Below, in pieces: positions 33,001 to 40,500 of a stretch of DNA of 64,000 bases. This stretch comes from Gari tellinella (Eukaryota > Mollusca > Bivalvia > Cardiida > Psammobiidae). Each line of letters begins with the position of its first letter. The stretch's first letter is position 1. A program made the translations under genes and the position numbers. The stretch spans positions 77,908,328-77,972,327 of the forward strand of contig OV277866.1 in the NCBI GenBank assembly GCA_922989275.2. The letters run 5' to 3'. The notes beneath the pieces are model-generated. The model ran no database searches. It was given only the letters and a program-made list of their open reading frames with translations, and was not told the DNA's origin.

Positions 33001-36000
33001 GGACCAGTTCTTCGACCAGCTGCGTGCTGTGACGGTCAGGATCCCAACATCTTAACTCCTGATCCCTTGTGGAGATTGGAATGGCCATGTAGGAGGTGCT
33101 GGCACGGGATATAGTGAGGTACATGGTGGGATGGGCTTTGGCAGACCTGAATCTAATGTAGAGGGTGAAAGGATCCTGGAGTATGCGCTTGCATTTGACC
33201 TGATTCTGGGGAACACATGCTTCAGCAAACAAGACAGCCATCTCATCATGTACATGTCGGGGAACGCAGCCTCGCAAATAGACTTTGTCCTGTATCGTAG
33301 GGGTATGCGGAGAATCGTGAAGGATGTGAAGGTCATCCCAGGAGAGAAAGTTGCCTTGCAGCATCAGCTCCTGGTGTGTGATATGAAGATTGTCATGCCT
33401 CTGAAAGCAAAGAGAAAGTTCACACCACGCTTAAAGGTTTGGAAGCTGAAGGACCCTGAAACAAGCAACCGCTTTCAAGAGGTTTTCAACTCCCATGTGA
33501 ATGCACCTACAGGTGATGCAAACACAGAGGATATCTGGTCCAACCTGAAAGCAAAGCTGCTCAAAACCACCGAGGAGGTATGTGGCAAAACTCGCCCCCA
33601 TCGTTGGCGACAAGAAACTTGGTGGTGGAGTGAAGATGTAGATAAGGCTATCAGAGCAAAGAGGCAGGCTTTCATTTCAAGGCGTGGAGGTCTGGTAAGG
33701 GCACAAGAGCAGCATACGATGCAGCCAAGCCCACTGCAAGACATTCAGTGCACCATGCTCGTCATGATGCGGACAAGGAGGTCTATGACAATATAGATTC
33801 CAAGTCATCCCAGGTTTACCGTCTTCCCAACCAGATGCGCCGAGAGAACGCTGCTGTTGTAGGGGACAAGCCTGTCAGGAATGACGCAGGAGAGATGTCC
33901 CTGAGCGAGGACTCAAAGCAGAAGGCCTGGGTGGAACATTATGAGCGATTTCTCAACGTGGAGTTCGACTGGGACCCTGCACATCTGTCTGATGAGCCTC
34001 CAATGGAGGGCCCACCCATCCCAATGACCTTGGATATGGTAAAGAAGGCTATCTCTAAGATGAAGCTGGGCAAAGCAGCAGGACCATCAGGCATTGATGC
34101 AGAAATGATCAGAGCAGCAGGTGACACTGGCGCTTCCATGATCTGTGACCTTGCGGTCTCTATCATCAGGGATGGTAAAGTGCCAGCGGACTGGGAGCAA
34201 AGTTTCATTGTTTGCTTATACAAGGGCAAGGGTGATGCACTAGACAGGGGCAATTATCGAGGCCTAAAGCTCACCGAACAGGTCATGAAAGTCCTTGGGA
34301 GGATTGTGGACGGTCTCATCAGACAGGTTGTTACAATCGACGAGTCACAGTTTGGCCTCGTCCCAGGCAGAGGCACAGCGGACGCAATCTTTGTAGTCAG
34401 ACAGCTCCAAGAGAAATACCTCGCTGTCAACAAAAGACTGTACATGGCCTTTGTTGACCTAGAAAAGGCTTTCGACTGAGTCCCCCGGAAGGTCATTTGG
34501 TGGGCTAAGAAAACTGGGTGTGGAGGAGTGGATTGTGCGACTGGTCCAGGGCATGTATGCCAATGCACGTAGCAGTGTCCGTGTAGGTGAAGGATGCAGT
34601 GAAGAGTTCGAGGTGAAAGTTGGTGTGCACCAGAGATCAGTACTCAGCCCACTTCTCTTTATCATAGTGCTCGAAGCCCTATCACGAGAGTTCCGATCAG
34701 GCGTCCCCTGGGAGGACCTCTATGCAGATGACCTTGTCATTGTCGCAGAATCCCTGGAGGAATGTGTCAGTAGGCTTCTCACTTGGAAGGAAGGCATGGA
34801 GAAGATTTAGGTCTTAGAGTCAATGCTAAGAAGACGAAGATCATGATCTGCGGCACTGGCCTAGATGTATTGGAGAGCTCAGGCAAGTTCCCGTGTGCAG
34901 TCTGTTGTACTGGCGTAGGCAACAACAGCATAATCTGCAGCAGCTGCAGGAACTGGGTCCACAAGAAGTGTAGTGGACTAAAGCGCCTAAGAGAGGACCC
35001 CACATTCAAATGCGCTCGGTGTAGGGGATTAGCACGGCCACTCGACGGGAGACCACAGACTGAGATTCTAGTAGGACAGGACAAACTGGAGGTGGTAGCC
35101 TCTTTCTGTTACTTCGGAGACATGCTTTCAGCAGCAGGGGGTTGTGACCTTAGTACCATTACCGGAGTTAAAGCAGCATGGAGAAAATTCAAGGAGTTGC
35201 TACCAATCCTCACATCACGTCACCTCTCATACAAGACACGTGGTAGAGTATACAGCACTTGTGTGAGAAGTGTGATGCTTCACGCCAGCGAAACATGACC
35301 ACTGTCAAAGCCGAATCTCCACCTAAAGGAAAGAAGGCCGAGGTGGTACGGTCACGTGGAGAGATCCAGCGAGGCATTTAAGGCAGCCTGTAACATACAT
35401 GTTGCTGGCACACGTGGGCCTGGAAGGCCTAGGATGACGTGGAAAGGGTTGACAGAGAGGGATTGCAGAGATTGGAACCTCTCTGCAATCGACCCTCGAG
35501 AGAGAGACACCTGGAGATCAGGTGTAAGAACTGCCATGCGTGCAGCAAGCCAGCTACATGGAAGGGGGCCAATTGATGTGGATATTGCTCCTGAGCCTGC
35601 ACGTTAATCAAAAATCTGATAGTAGTAGTAGGCTAATACCGATAGACATATCCCTATCATGTGATCGGTACGCCGCACCAGATTAGTGAATCGAGCGGAC
35701 TGGCTGGTGATAACAAAATGTTCTCGCGGCAACGGGCTATTTCGTACCTTCGGCTTTTCGCACCCTTTTTTTTTGTCATTTCGCACCCTCGAAAAATCAA
35801 ACTATATACCTTACTTCCTATACTTTGTAGAAATACGTTTCGGCCGTATAATATAACTATAGGTCAAACCGATATACGGCCGAAACCTGTTTCTACAAAG
35901 TATAGGAAATAAGGTTATTTGTAGTTTTTTGAGGGTATGAATTGACAAAAAGTAGGGTGCGAAAAGGCGAGAGTACGAAAAGGCCCTTGCCGCGAGACAC

Positions 36001-37169
36001 TGGCGGCCATTTTGGAAACGCCAGCCGGACTACTCGATTCACTAATCGGGTGCAGCGTACCAATCACATGATAGGGAAATGTCTATCGGTATAAGCCTAT
36101 GTACACAATCGTGTCCACCCAGTGCGCAAATGTAAATTATGTACGACTTAACTTAAATATTTCCATAGAGGAGAGCCTAAAGAGCCGCCGCTGCGGTATT
36201 CCGAACGATCGGTTGGTTGGTGAATAAGGCATTCCCTTGCCGGAAGTGAAATCGTGACAGATAAAATGGCGGCGCCCTAAAATTTTGCGATAATTTTTTG
36301 ACTAATCACCGGTTAACGAGAATTATTTTTTTATTCCTTGTTTTATTCATGCAAGGCGTACACATTATCTAAAGGCGACCTGCGCAAAAAATTTGTTTCG
36401 GCCGTATAAGTTTTACCTATATAGTTATATTAAAAAATTGCAGACAACAATTTAAGAGCATCTGCAACGATAATTACGACAGGATTCTCTTTTCCAGTGT
36501 GACGTCATACCCCCTTTGTGTACACTTAGCGAGCATGCGCACTCGGGGACAACAAACCCGAAATCTTCATAAGTTTGTGCAGCAGGGCGTTTAATCTCAT
36601 TCTTTTTTACGCATTATTATCTGAATAGGTCCTATGAAAACTATAAAGGACTTACATAAGTTGCAAAAGCGTGATTTTACAGAAAATAAGAATTATTGTT
36701 TTCTCCGAGTTAAAGACCGACGCCATCCGAATGAAGGACCGAGAGTATGCATATGACATCAAATACCCGGATGATCACTGGAAAAGAGAATAAGGGTTAG
36801 TTCACCCTAGTCTAGGCTAGCTCACTATTTCATGTGACTGGCCGACAGTATATTTTTAGATATTATTTTCCTAGCCACTTCTAAATAAAACCCAAGTGGC
36901 ATACTGACCCAGACATTGTCAGAAGTACATAATTTCAGTTGTTCAGTCAAACAGATTGTTCCCCACCCACCAAATTCCAATGAAATGGCACAAAACATGG
37001 TGTAAAAAATACTTATTCTAGTCAAAACGGAAAAGTGACAGCTCAATCAGACCATTAAGTGGAGACTATCTGATGTAAAAATAAGCTTACATTTAGCTGC
37101 CATTTGTATTTTCTGCAGCAAAAGGTCTTTTTCACACAGAGGCACATTGAGATCCATGGGCGTCGCCAT
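14863..37169 (-). CDS. RPP30: Ribonuclease P/MRP protein subunit p30, 11 coding exons
   Basis: Eleven exons on the - strand (37169-37091, 28237-28164, 26933-26868, 25648-25580, 23508-23443, 21429-21340, 19922-19806, 18703-18674, 17435-17398, 16778-16699, 15035-14863) join without a phase error into 882 nt, 293 codons plus TGA. Human RPP30 is about 268 residues. Matching blocks are LGYGTVAINN, KYDLIAVTPTDEKTF, VHFELQYSPAIRDTTMRKY, NVILTSGCEK, FELRGPHDVANL, NCRAVICH and a Lys-rich acidic tail ending SKKAKLET. Rpp30 is a TIM-barrel-like protein of nuclear RNase P and RNase MRP, which process tRNA 5' leaders and rRNA precursors. All introns have GT-AG ends. The introns (7.0-8.9 kb at the 5' end, 0.6-3.5 kb elsewhere) are nearly solid repeats. 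The gene is convergent with iRhom and head to head with the candidate beta-TrCP first exon. Confidence 0.94.
15057..15525. mobile_element. Family A MITE with triplicated 125-bp palindromic core
   Basis: Left end TTAACCCATTAATACATAGC. The block containing AAAGCATGTTGAATGTAAAGC and its palindrome partner is repeated three times (about 15101, 15226, 15351; period 125 bp, nearly identical). Its left TTAA is 21 bp upstream of the RPP30 exon 11 acceptor. Confidence 0.85.
15560..15810. mobile_element. Family A MITE, full length
   Basis: TTAACCCTTTCCCCAATAG to CAGGTAAAGGGTTAA, palindrome GCAGAATGCGCCCAAGGCGC. Confidence 0.87.
15922..16264. mobile_element. Two degraded family A copies end to end
   Basis: First copy about 15922-16116 (CAACCCTTTCCCCCAT to GGGTAAAGGGTTAA), second 16113-16264 (TTAAAGCAGGTTGAAAG to ATGGGGAAACAGGTTAA). 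They share the TTAA at 16113. Confidence 0.65.
16288..16488. mobile_element. Family A MITE with palindrome left arm deleted
   Basis: TTAACCCATTACCTGATAACC to TTTGGGAAAGGGTTAA. The core reads GACTACTTAAAGTAGCCTGC, so nearly the whole palindrome is gone. Confidence 0.8.
16485..16577 (-). mobile_element. Family D palindrome fragment abutting family A
   Basis: GCAAACAGTGTAGACCCAG ... CAGAGTCTACACTATTTG. It begins at the TTAA that ends the preceding family A copy. Confidence 0.6.
16699..16778 (-). CDS. RPP30: RPP30 exon 10
   Basis: 80 nt, acceptor CAACTGTTAG, donor GTAACA. Encodes LGLLLDLKDPQAKD... and NCRAVICH, the block matching NCRAALLHG of vertebrate RPP30. Confidence 0.9.
17398..17435 (-). 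CDS. RPP30: RPP30 exon 9 (38 nt)
   Basis: Acceptor CTCTTTACAG, donor GTATCC. Encodes AFELRGPHDVAN plus two bases of a Leu codon completed by exon 10. The RGPxDVANL motif is diagnostic. Confidence 0.9.
17464..17669. mobile_element. Family E MITE, full length with TA flanks
   Basis: CAGTAAAACCTCGCTATTACG to AGAGAGGTTTTACTG, TA on both sides. Palindrome arms AGCAAGGTGACAGTGAAACA. It begins 28 bp upstream of the RPP30 exon 9 start. Confidence 0.9.
17925..18178. mobile_element. Family I element carrying the family A palindrome
   Basis: Ends CAGGGCTGCCATTTCTCC and ACTTATGGCAGCCCC. ACTCCA is found directly on both sides, consistent with a 6-bp target duplication. The middle is the family A palindrome (GCAGAATGCGCCCTAAGGCG). 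Confidence 0.75.
18463..18661. mobile_element. CAGT-ended MITE, second pogo-like family
   Basis: ACAGTCAAACTTCGATATCTC at the left and GAGATATCAAAGTTCGACTGT at the right are inverted repeats. A palindrome AAAGTTAAAACACGGC/GCCGCGTTTTAACTTT lies inside. Confidence 0.8.
18674..18703 (-). CDS. RPP30: RPP30 exon 8, 30-nt microexon
   Basis: Acceptor GTGTCTTGCAG, donor GTATGT. Encodes exactly NVILTSGCEK in phase 0, matching NVIISSAAER of vertebrates. Confidence 0.9.
18849..18985. mobile_element. Family A MITE, truncated
   Basis: Left end TTGACCCATTACCCATAAATAC through GAAATATTTCCTATTTTC. The palindrome and right end are absent. Confidence 0.65.
18995..19429. mobile_element. Family I element with a family A MITE inserted
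   Basis: CAGGGCTGCCATTTCTTCAG at the left, TATGGCAGCCCTG at the right. TTGTAG flanks both ends directly (6-bp duplication). A complete family A copy (19108-19360, TTAA both sides) sits inside, at the end of the host's palindrome. Confidence 0.8.
19108..19360. mobile_element. Family A MITE nested in family I
   Basis: TTAACCCATTCCCCCATAAA to GGGGTAATGGGTTAA; palindrome nearly intact. Confidence 0.87.
19519..19758. mobile_element. Family I element, third copy
   Basis: Central family A-type palindrome (GCAGAATGCGCCTTGAGGCG) and right end TTATGGCAGCCC; left end degraded (GGGCAGTTCTTATATCC). Confidence 0.7.
19806..19922 (-). CDS. RPP30: RPP30 exon 7
   Basis: 117 nt, acceptor TTCTGTAG, donor GTAAAA, phase 0. 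Encodes ALQRGVHFELQYSPAIRDTT then MRKYFISNAQLIVFWSKGK, the block around FELVYSPAIKDSTMRRY. Confidence 0.92.
19941..20133. mobile_element. Family F MITE, full length
   Basis: CAGGGCTCCAGATAAGAG to CTTATCTGGAGCCCTG around ATCAGAATCGTCTC/GAGACGATTCTAAT. It starts 18 bp upstream of the RPP30 exon 7 start. Confidence 0.88.
20140..20900 (-). repeat. Satellite-type element with poly-C tract and perfect inverted repeat
   Basis: Units of about 150 bp (ATGTAAGCTTGC, AGTTTGGT, GAAGTTATTGACTGG) with a 17-base C run at 20281-20297. A perfect 38-bp inverted repeat lies at 20564-20601/20606-20643 with a 4-bp spacer. A GACAGACAGACAAG tract at the right resembles the GTCTGTC tract of family B. Confidence 0.65.
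20981..21324. mobile_element. Family H element with CAAACAG palindrome inside
   Basis: CAGCATTCCCTCTCTAC to GTAGGGAGGGAATGCTG. Central palindrome CAAACAGCTTGAATCCAGATC/GATCTGGATTCAAGCTGTTTG (21073-21127). It ends about 10 bp inside the intron from the RPP30 exon 6 donor. Confidence 0.75.
21340..21429 (-). CDS. RPP30: RPP30 exon 6
   Basis: 90 nt, acceptor TTCTTTCAG, donor GTAAGT, phase 0. Encodes QACKVLNIDIITIDVSERL and GFKLKRSTVHA, matching HIACTHLDVDLVCITVTEKL of vertebrates. Confidence 0.93.
21770..22280 (-). repeat. Family B-type satellite element
   Basis: Repeats of CATGCAGTT(C)(T/C)AAAGTTAT and TGCCAA(A)CATAAAGT. The right edge TGATGACAATAGC...GAGGAGCTAAAAATG is the reversed 5' signature. 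Confidence 0.5.
22281..23442. other. RPP30 intron sequence without recognised repeats
   Basis: AT-rich intron. No exon, palindrome or element end could be supported. Confidence 0.5.
23443..23508 (-). CDS. RPP30: RPP30 exon 5
   Basis: 66 nt, acceptor TTCTATTTTAG, donor GTAAGT, phase 0. Encodes SDEKIQKYDLIAVTPTDEKT plus FL, matching RLYDVVAVFPKTEKLF. Confidence 0.93.
23529..23742. mobile_element. Family C TTAA MITE, full length
   Basis: TTAACCCTTAGCCTGCC to GGACTAAGGGTTAA. Perfect palindrome around ACGCCGAGT/ACTCGGCGT. Its TTAA is 20 bp upstream of the RPP30 exon 5 acceptor. Confidence 0.9.
24363..24568. mobile_element. Family E MITE
   Basis: CAGTAAAACCTCTCTATTACG at the left, TAATAGCGAGTATTTACT at the right; palindrome stem GAAACAGAAAGCTCC. 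Confidence 0.85.
24995..25475. mobile_element. Family E MITE containing a family D insertion
   Basis: CAGTAGAACCTCTCCAATACG to AGAGAGGTTCTACTG, flanked by TA. Family D occupies 25173-25425 with TTAA at both ends. A short repeat (CTTCACATTGCTTTAAGCAG) is duplicated just before the insertion. Confidence 0.88.
25173..25425 (+). mobile_element. Family D TTAA element, full length
   Basis: TTAACCCCTTTCCTCCC to GGTTCAAATGGGTTAA. Palindrome CAAACAGTGAAGACCCTGATC/GATCTGGGTCTTCACTGTTTG with loop CTTTCGGAG. Confidence 0.88.
25580..25648 (-). CDS. RPP30: RPP30 exon 4
   Basis: 69 nt, acceptor TTGTTTTTAG, donor GTATGT, phase 0. Encodes TKPPRQLARISTVLRDSNQL plus HLL, matching KILTRLTIIVSDPSHCNVL. Confidence 0.92.
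25696..25889. mobile_element. Family F MITE
   Basis: CAGGGCTTCAGATAAAAG to CCTTATCTGGAGCTCTG; palindrome partly decayed. Confidence 0.85.
26290..26546 (+). mobile_element. Family D TTAA element, full length
   Basis: TTAACTCTTTCCTCCCTG to AGGGTTCAAAGAGTTAA. Perfect palindrome around AGGGCTCCTTAAGGAGCCCT. Confidence 0.88.
26552..26741. mobile_element. Family F MITE
   Basis: CAAGGCTCTAGATAAGGAG to CTCCTTATCTGGATGCCT, with the family F palindrome around ATTAGAATCATCTTG. Confidence 0.8.
26868..26933 (-). CDS. RPP30: RPP30 exon 3
   Basis: 66 nt, acceptor ATATATATAG, donor GTGAAA, phase 0. Encodes NQDVLTPDSIKVDEKLLTSS plus QQ. This loop is poorly conserved, so the call rests on phase and position. 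Confidence 0.8.
26968..27181. mobile_element. Family C TTAA MITE, full length
   Basis: TTAACCCTTAGCC to GGGCTAAGGGTTAA with the intact palindrome. It lies 34 bp upstream of the RPP30 exon 3 acceptor. Confidence 0.9.
27315..27474. mobile_element. Family A MITE, truncated in the palindrome
   Basis: TTAACCCACCCCCAATAAATAC to GGCTGAAAGTAAAGCAG, then unrelated sequence. Confidence 0.75.
28164..28237 (-). CDS. RPP30: RPP30 exon 2
   Basis: 74 nt, acceptor CATCAATTTCAG, donor GTAAGA. The first two bases complete the Leu codon of exon 1; then GYGTVAINNIQPNLLVKVTK plus EQKK, matching GYSVVAINHI. Confidence 0.93.
28295..28648. repeat. 74-bp direct duplication flanking a family C MITE
   Basis: 28295-28368 and 28575-28648 are identical 74-bp segments (TTAATCTGTGTTATC to CAGTCTTTTAA). 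The family C copy (28365-28578, TTAA both sides, reversed orientation) lies exactly between them. Confidence 0.93.
28365..28578 (-). mobile_element. Family C TTAA MITE, full length
   Basis: TTAACCCTTAGCCAGCC to GGCAGGCTAAGGGTTAA, palindrome intact. Confidence 0.9.
28769..31084 (-). mobile_element. Long hairpin-ended satellite element (family B)
   Basis: On the - strand it opens with a hairpin (AGCTCACCTGAGCAC, AAA, GTGCTCAAGGTGAGCT) and a GTGTCCG tract. About nine to ten units of about 167 bp follow (GATAAGCCCCGGGGCG, GCAAAGCTAGATGCCAAATA). It ends AGGGCCGCTTGTGGCTCTTGTT at 28769. The unit matches the arrays at 55138-55517 and 57895-58866. Confidence 0.85.
31108..31183 (-). other. tRNA-like sequence, probable SINE head or tRNA pseudogene
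   Basis: On the - strand TAGCTTAGTGGATAG resembles a pol III A box, and GGTTCGATTC, about 30 bp further, a B box. The acceptor arms do not pair, so this is not called as a working tRNA. Confidence 0.4.
32241..35630 (+). mobile_element. Non-LTR retrotransposon, degenerate, about 3.4 kb
   Basis: Inserted in the left arm of the foldback element; the arm resumes at TAGGCTAATACC. It contains an untranslated leader, an AP-type endonuclease, a reverse transcriptase with YADD, a Cys-rich finger and a C-terminal domain, and ends in a TAGTAGTAG tail. Length, endonuclease type and tail suggest an RTE-like clade, but I did not assign it by tree. Confidence 0.85.
32657..35607 (+). pseudogene. Broken endonuclease-reverse transcriptase ORF
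   Basis: Fragments in order: endonuclease N-part 32657-33055 (TLNVNTLRG, CVQETRYRG, VYAPQRG); endonuclease C-part in another frame up to 33796 (CGDWNGHVG, then QHQLLVCDMKI); RT N-part 33748-34477 (KLGKAAGPSGIDAEMI, NYRGLKL, FVDLEKAFD); an in-frame TGA at 34477-34479 and a frameshift; RT C-part 34520-34810 (GVHQRSVLSPLLF, YADDLVIV); a further shift into 34783-35298 with a PHD-like Cys/His finger (CAVC, CSSC, HKKC, CARC); a deletion at about 35298; and the tail to 35607 (RWYGHVERSS, GRPRMTW). It needs at least three frameshifts or stops to read through, so it cannot make a full protein. Confidence 0.88.
36240..36560. promoter_or_regulatory. Promoter-like motif cluster in RPP30 intron 1
   Basis: CCGGAAGTG (ETS type) at 36240, AAAATGGCGGC at about 36263, a perfect CRE TGACGTCA at 36500-36507 and GCATGCGCAC at about 36534. 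These match housekeeping promoter motifs. They may drive an upstream beta-TrCP transcript or be chance. Confidence 0.35.
37091..37169 (-). CDS. RPP30: RPP30 exon 1 (start codon exon)
   Basis: ATG at 37169-37167 in the context TCTAAAATGGCG, then MATPMDLNVPLCEKDLLLQK and IQMAAK plus one base, donor GTAAGC. That base joins TG of exon 2 to give Leu before GYGTVAINN, exactly as in vertebrate RPP30 (AAHLGYSVVAIN). Confidence 0.9.
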
Positions 37170-37443
37170 TTTAGAACAAGGTCACGTTACACGAGAGCTG
37201 TCGTTATTTTTTTTCAATTATTTAAAACTATTATAATTAATCACATTAACCCGATTTCATGCCCAATATCAACGACAATTACTAGTTTTTTTACGAACAG
37301 ACTGACTTCATGTGTGTAGTTTCTATATATTGTCGCACCTAACTATGACGTCACTAATTTCTTTCATCCTTGTCATTGTTGCGTTTATTGTGTTGAAGAA
37401 ATGAGTAATTTTTAGCCAGAAGATCACCAACGCCTTGTTCAGC
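37170..37443. promoter_or_regulatory. Probable bidirectional promoter, RPP30 / beta-TrCP
   Basis: 274 bp separate the RPP30 start codon (- strand) from the ATG of the candidate beta-TrCP first exon (+ strand). A perfect palindromic CRE TGACGTCA lies at 37346-37353. No mobile element was recognised here, unlike nearly all surrounding DNA. Confidence 0.6.
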
Positions 37444-37509
37444 ATGTCATCCATCGAAAGCAAAATGGAAACATGTCCGTCATCCGACGAAAGAATAGAC
37501 ATAAAAAGA
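37444..37509 (+). CDS. BTRC/FBXW11: Candidate first coding exon of beta-TrCP
   Basis: ATG at 37444, 22 codons ([22 protein letters not shown]), donor GTAAGT at 37510, ending in phase 0. The next certain exon starts in phase 0. KMET near the start recalls Slimb, but the N-terminus is poorly conserved. The assignment rests on phase, donor and head-to-head position with RPP30. Confidence 0.55.
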
Positions 37510-40500
37510 GTAAGTAATCTTTATTTTTCGTTCAACAAAAAGTTGGGTCTCGCGAAGTCGCCATTTTATTTTCAGGAACTGGTTGATAGACCTGTCAAAT
37601 TCCTTATTGTTGATAGATCAGATTCTAGAATCATTACTTCTTAAAGGTCTTACGTATTCAGAATTAACTGTCATGATATTTGTTGTTCGATTTCATGTCG
37701 AAGTTGTTCAAAATTTACCGAAACTTGAAATATTTAGTCTTTCTGTCACTGCCAATTCATGAAATCTATCCTTAACTATAAGAAAGCCCAGTAGTGCATG
37801 CATAGATGGGCATCATACAAAAACATCTCAAAACAACAGTCTCAATTGACTTAAGCAAAAAATTGTTTTGGATAACCCCTGTGTTAAACGAAAACAGGTG
37901 GCATTCCAGGTTCTCGCTGTTGAAGTGCTGGTCCCCGTCAAGATAGCGGGTGAACCAGGATAAACATGTACGTTTTTTTATGAAAAATGAATTGCGTCCT
38001 CATGTTTCTGATGTCTACCCCCAGTGGATGACCGGTTATGAAGTCAAATCTCCCCGGACTATTCCGGTTTGGCCCTGTGTAATTATGAGGCAGGGCTGGG
38101 TCCCGGTTAACCCTGGTCGTCGTCGGTGGTATCCAGGTGACCACCGGTACCTGTAGGCCGTAATGTCCCATTCTTACTCGATTTTTCACTGGTGACACGC
38201 CAAGTCGCCAACATTACCTGGTGTCAGTGATAATTTTACGTCTGCGTCCTGCGTACAATATGCATAAAAATCGCCGAGGACGCATAGTCTGAAAAGACGT
38301 GCGTCCTCAAGGACGCATCGTCGTACTTGCGTGAAAAATACAGAACGATTAATACTTTAATGTGTAGATACTTTGTAACGGCTTATCAGGCCTACGTAGC
38401 TGCTAAATTGTTTTCGCAGACGAACATATAGTTGCTAAAGACGCTGAATATATTATGATAATTAGGCCAAAATAAATTAAAACACGAATACAAAAAGTCC
38501 GCGCCGCGAATAATGAACTCTTTTTATAGTGGCTAGTCAAGATAGTACGGTCAATGTTTTAGACCTAGCCTATTTGTGTCCAAAATGGCGGGTATCGGAC
38601 TTGACAAGAATCGCCCCAAAGTTTGAAAAGGTTTGACGCATAGTATTGGATTATTGTAGCAATTAAGTGCGCGCGAATATTCGCGCACTATCAGTATCTA
38701 AACTTTCTATATCTAATACGTCGTAGAGTATCACGACGGGGGAGAAGAGTCGTCATTAGTTTTTATTGGGGATAATATCGTATGGCGGGTACCGCGTAGG
38801 GCTGACTTGAAAGATTGCACTAGTAATTTTTGTGCGAGATTTTCGAAATCTATGCGAGAATCGGACATCATAGCTGCAACACTGTTTTAAGAACAGAAAC
38901 ATTGTAGGTGTGTTCGTAATAATAGTAAAGTAAGAAATTCATTTGTGAAAGTTTGTTAGAACAGTAATTTGCAACACAGCACTCTTGCTAGACATGCAGA
39001 TCTGTAGAGCATACAGGCTTTCGTTTTTGGACAGAATCACAAAGAACAGAATCCTAATAAAGTCAAGTTGACCAAAGCTATTGACTTAAGTGCACATTGA
39101 ACTGGAAAGATCAGAAGCATGCAGGTTTTATGAAATTAAATGAACAAACTACACTTACTATGGCATTTATAGATTTTAATATTCATTGATTCATTTTCAG
39201 TGTCAAACGTTAAATAAAGTTAAATGGAAAAAAACCCAGACGGGTGTAGCAGTTTGTTCACATGCTTGTAGTTGGTGAAAAAAAATTGGGACCCATTGTT
39301 TTTCTATGGGACCCATAGATTTCAAAGTTATGGGTCCCAAAGGACCCATTCTTTTATTTTCTAAAATTATTACTGACTGGTGTTCGCTGGAAAGGATATG
39401 AACTGGGGCGAACGTGGACCAGCATCAATTCTCTTTTGTCTATCAGGGTAAATGAGATGAAATGCACACGCAGGGAAGCGGACATGAGCCCCCCCCCCCC
39501 CCCCCCCCCCCCCCCCCGACACAAGCCCCCCGGCCGATTTTGCGCGGGCGGACACGAGCCCCCCGCCTGTTTTGCGCGTGCGGACATGAGCCCCCGACCC
39601 ACCCTATGATAAGATACATGTTTTATTGTATAAAATTGTAGTTTTAAAACTTCAAAATGTGGTTAAAAGTGTTATTTTGTCATTATTGCACTTTTAACCC
39701 CAAATGTTTGAGAAATTTGATATGTTTCAGGGATTTCCCCAGGATTTTCTGAAGGCATGTTGAATTTGGGGCATAGGGGGAGGGTGCGGGAGGGCTCCCC
39801 CTCCCGCGCTGCGTTGATTTTTTTTGCCCTTTAAACAATGAAATAGTGCATTTTTAGCAATACATATATGTAGTGTATAGTATAGTGTGTTTATATGGAA
39901 ATATGGCTGAAATAAGTATTATTCTGTTAATCTGTTTGCAAGAACCAGTTTGTGTAGGATTTTTGTTTTCAAGTTCAGCACCAATATTTAAGTTACACTT
40001 CGATCATAACTAAAGTTTACAATTATACCTGCTGATCTCCCAGTTTAGTCGCTGACTGCAGCTTGCATTAACTTGTATTCCATTATTTTGCAACAAAGTA
40101 TTACATTGTAAAGCCTTACTGGTTGTAAAAGCACAAAAATGATAAACAGCTGAAACACATTAATTCACTTATTTTATACATAAACTATACACAAAAAATA
40201 TCCTGAAACTATGAATGCCTGGACCTATGGAAAAAGTGTAGACCCAGTCTGATCTCCTGGGTGAGTCCTCTGATCAGTGTCAGTGCCATTTACAAGATTG
40301 TAAAAATGGAAAAATTGGAAAAATTACTTTTGACAGAAACCGCAAACAACATGTAGTCTTTTGACCAAAATGGAAAAGTCTCTTTAATCAGTATTTGAAA
40401 GTTTAAAGCATGTGAAATGTACACACCTTTTCATTTTTCTCTGCCATACACACTACACTACTGTCACACTCAATCAGATAATACACACACATACTAGTAG

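Larger units (their letters stand above)
32101..36240. mobile_element. Large foldback (inverted-repeat) element, left arm split by a retrotransposon
   Basis: The left arm (32101-32240 plus 35630-35850) and right arm (35870-36240) are near-complete inverted copies of about 360 bp around a loop of about 20 bp. Outer ends are GCCTAATTCACCAACCAAC and GTTGGTTGGTGAATAAGGC; the inner fork is TTTCGGCCGTAT/ATACGGCCGAAA. No transposase frame is visible. Confidence 0.82.

Noticed and set aside
32903..34810. Several long - strand frames across the retrotransposon
   Set aside because: They are shadows of the + strand endonuclease and reverse transcriptase coding frames.
39354..39602. Glycine-rich small protein on the - strand
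   Set aside because: The glycine run is the translation of the poly-C tract; no support for a gene.
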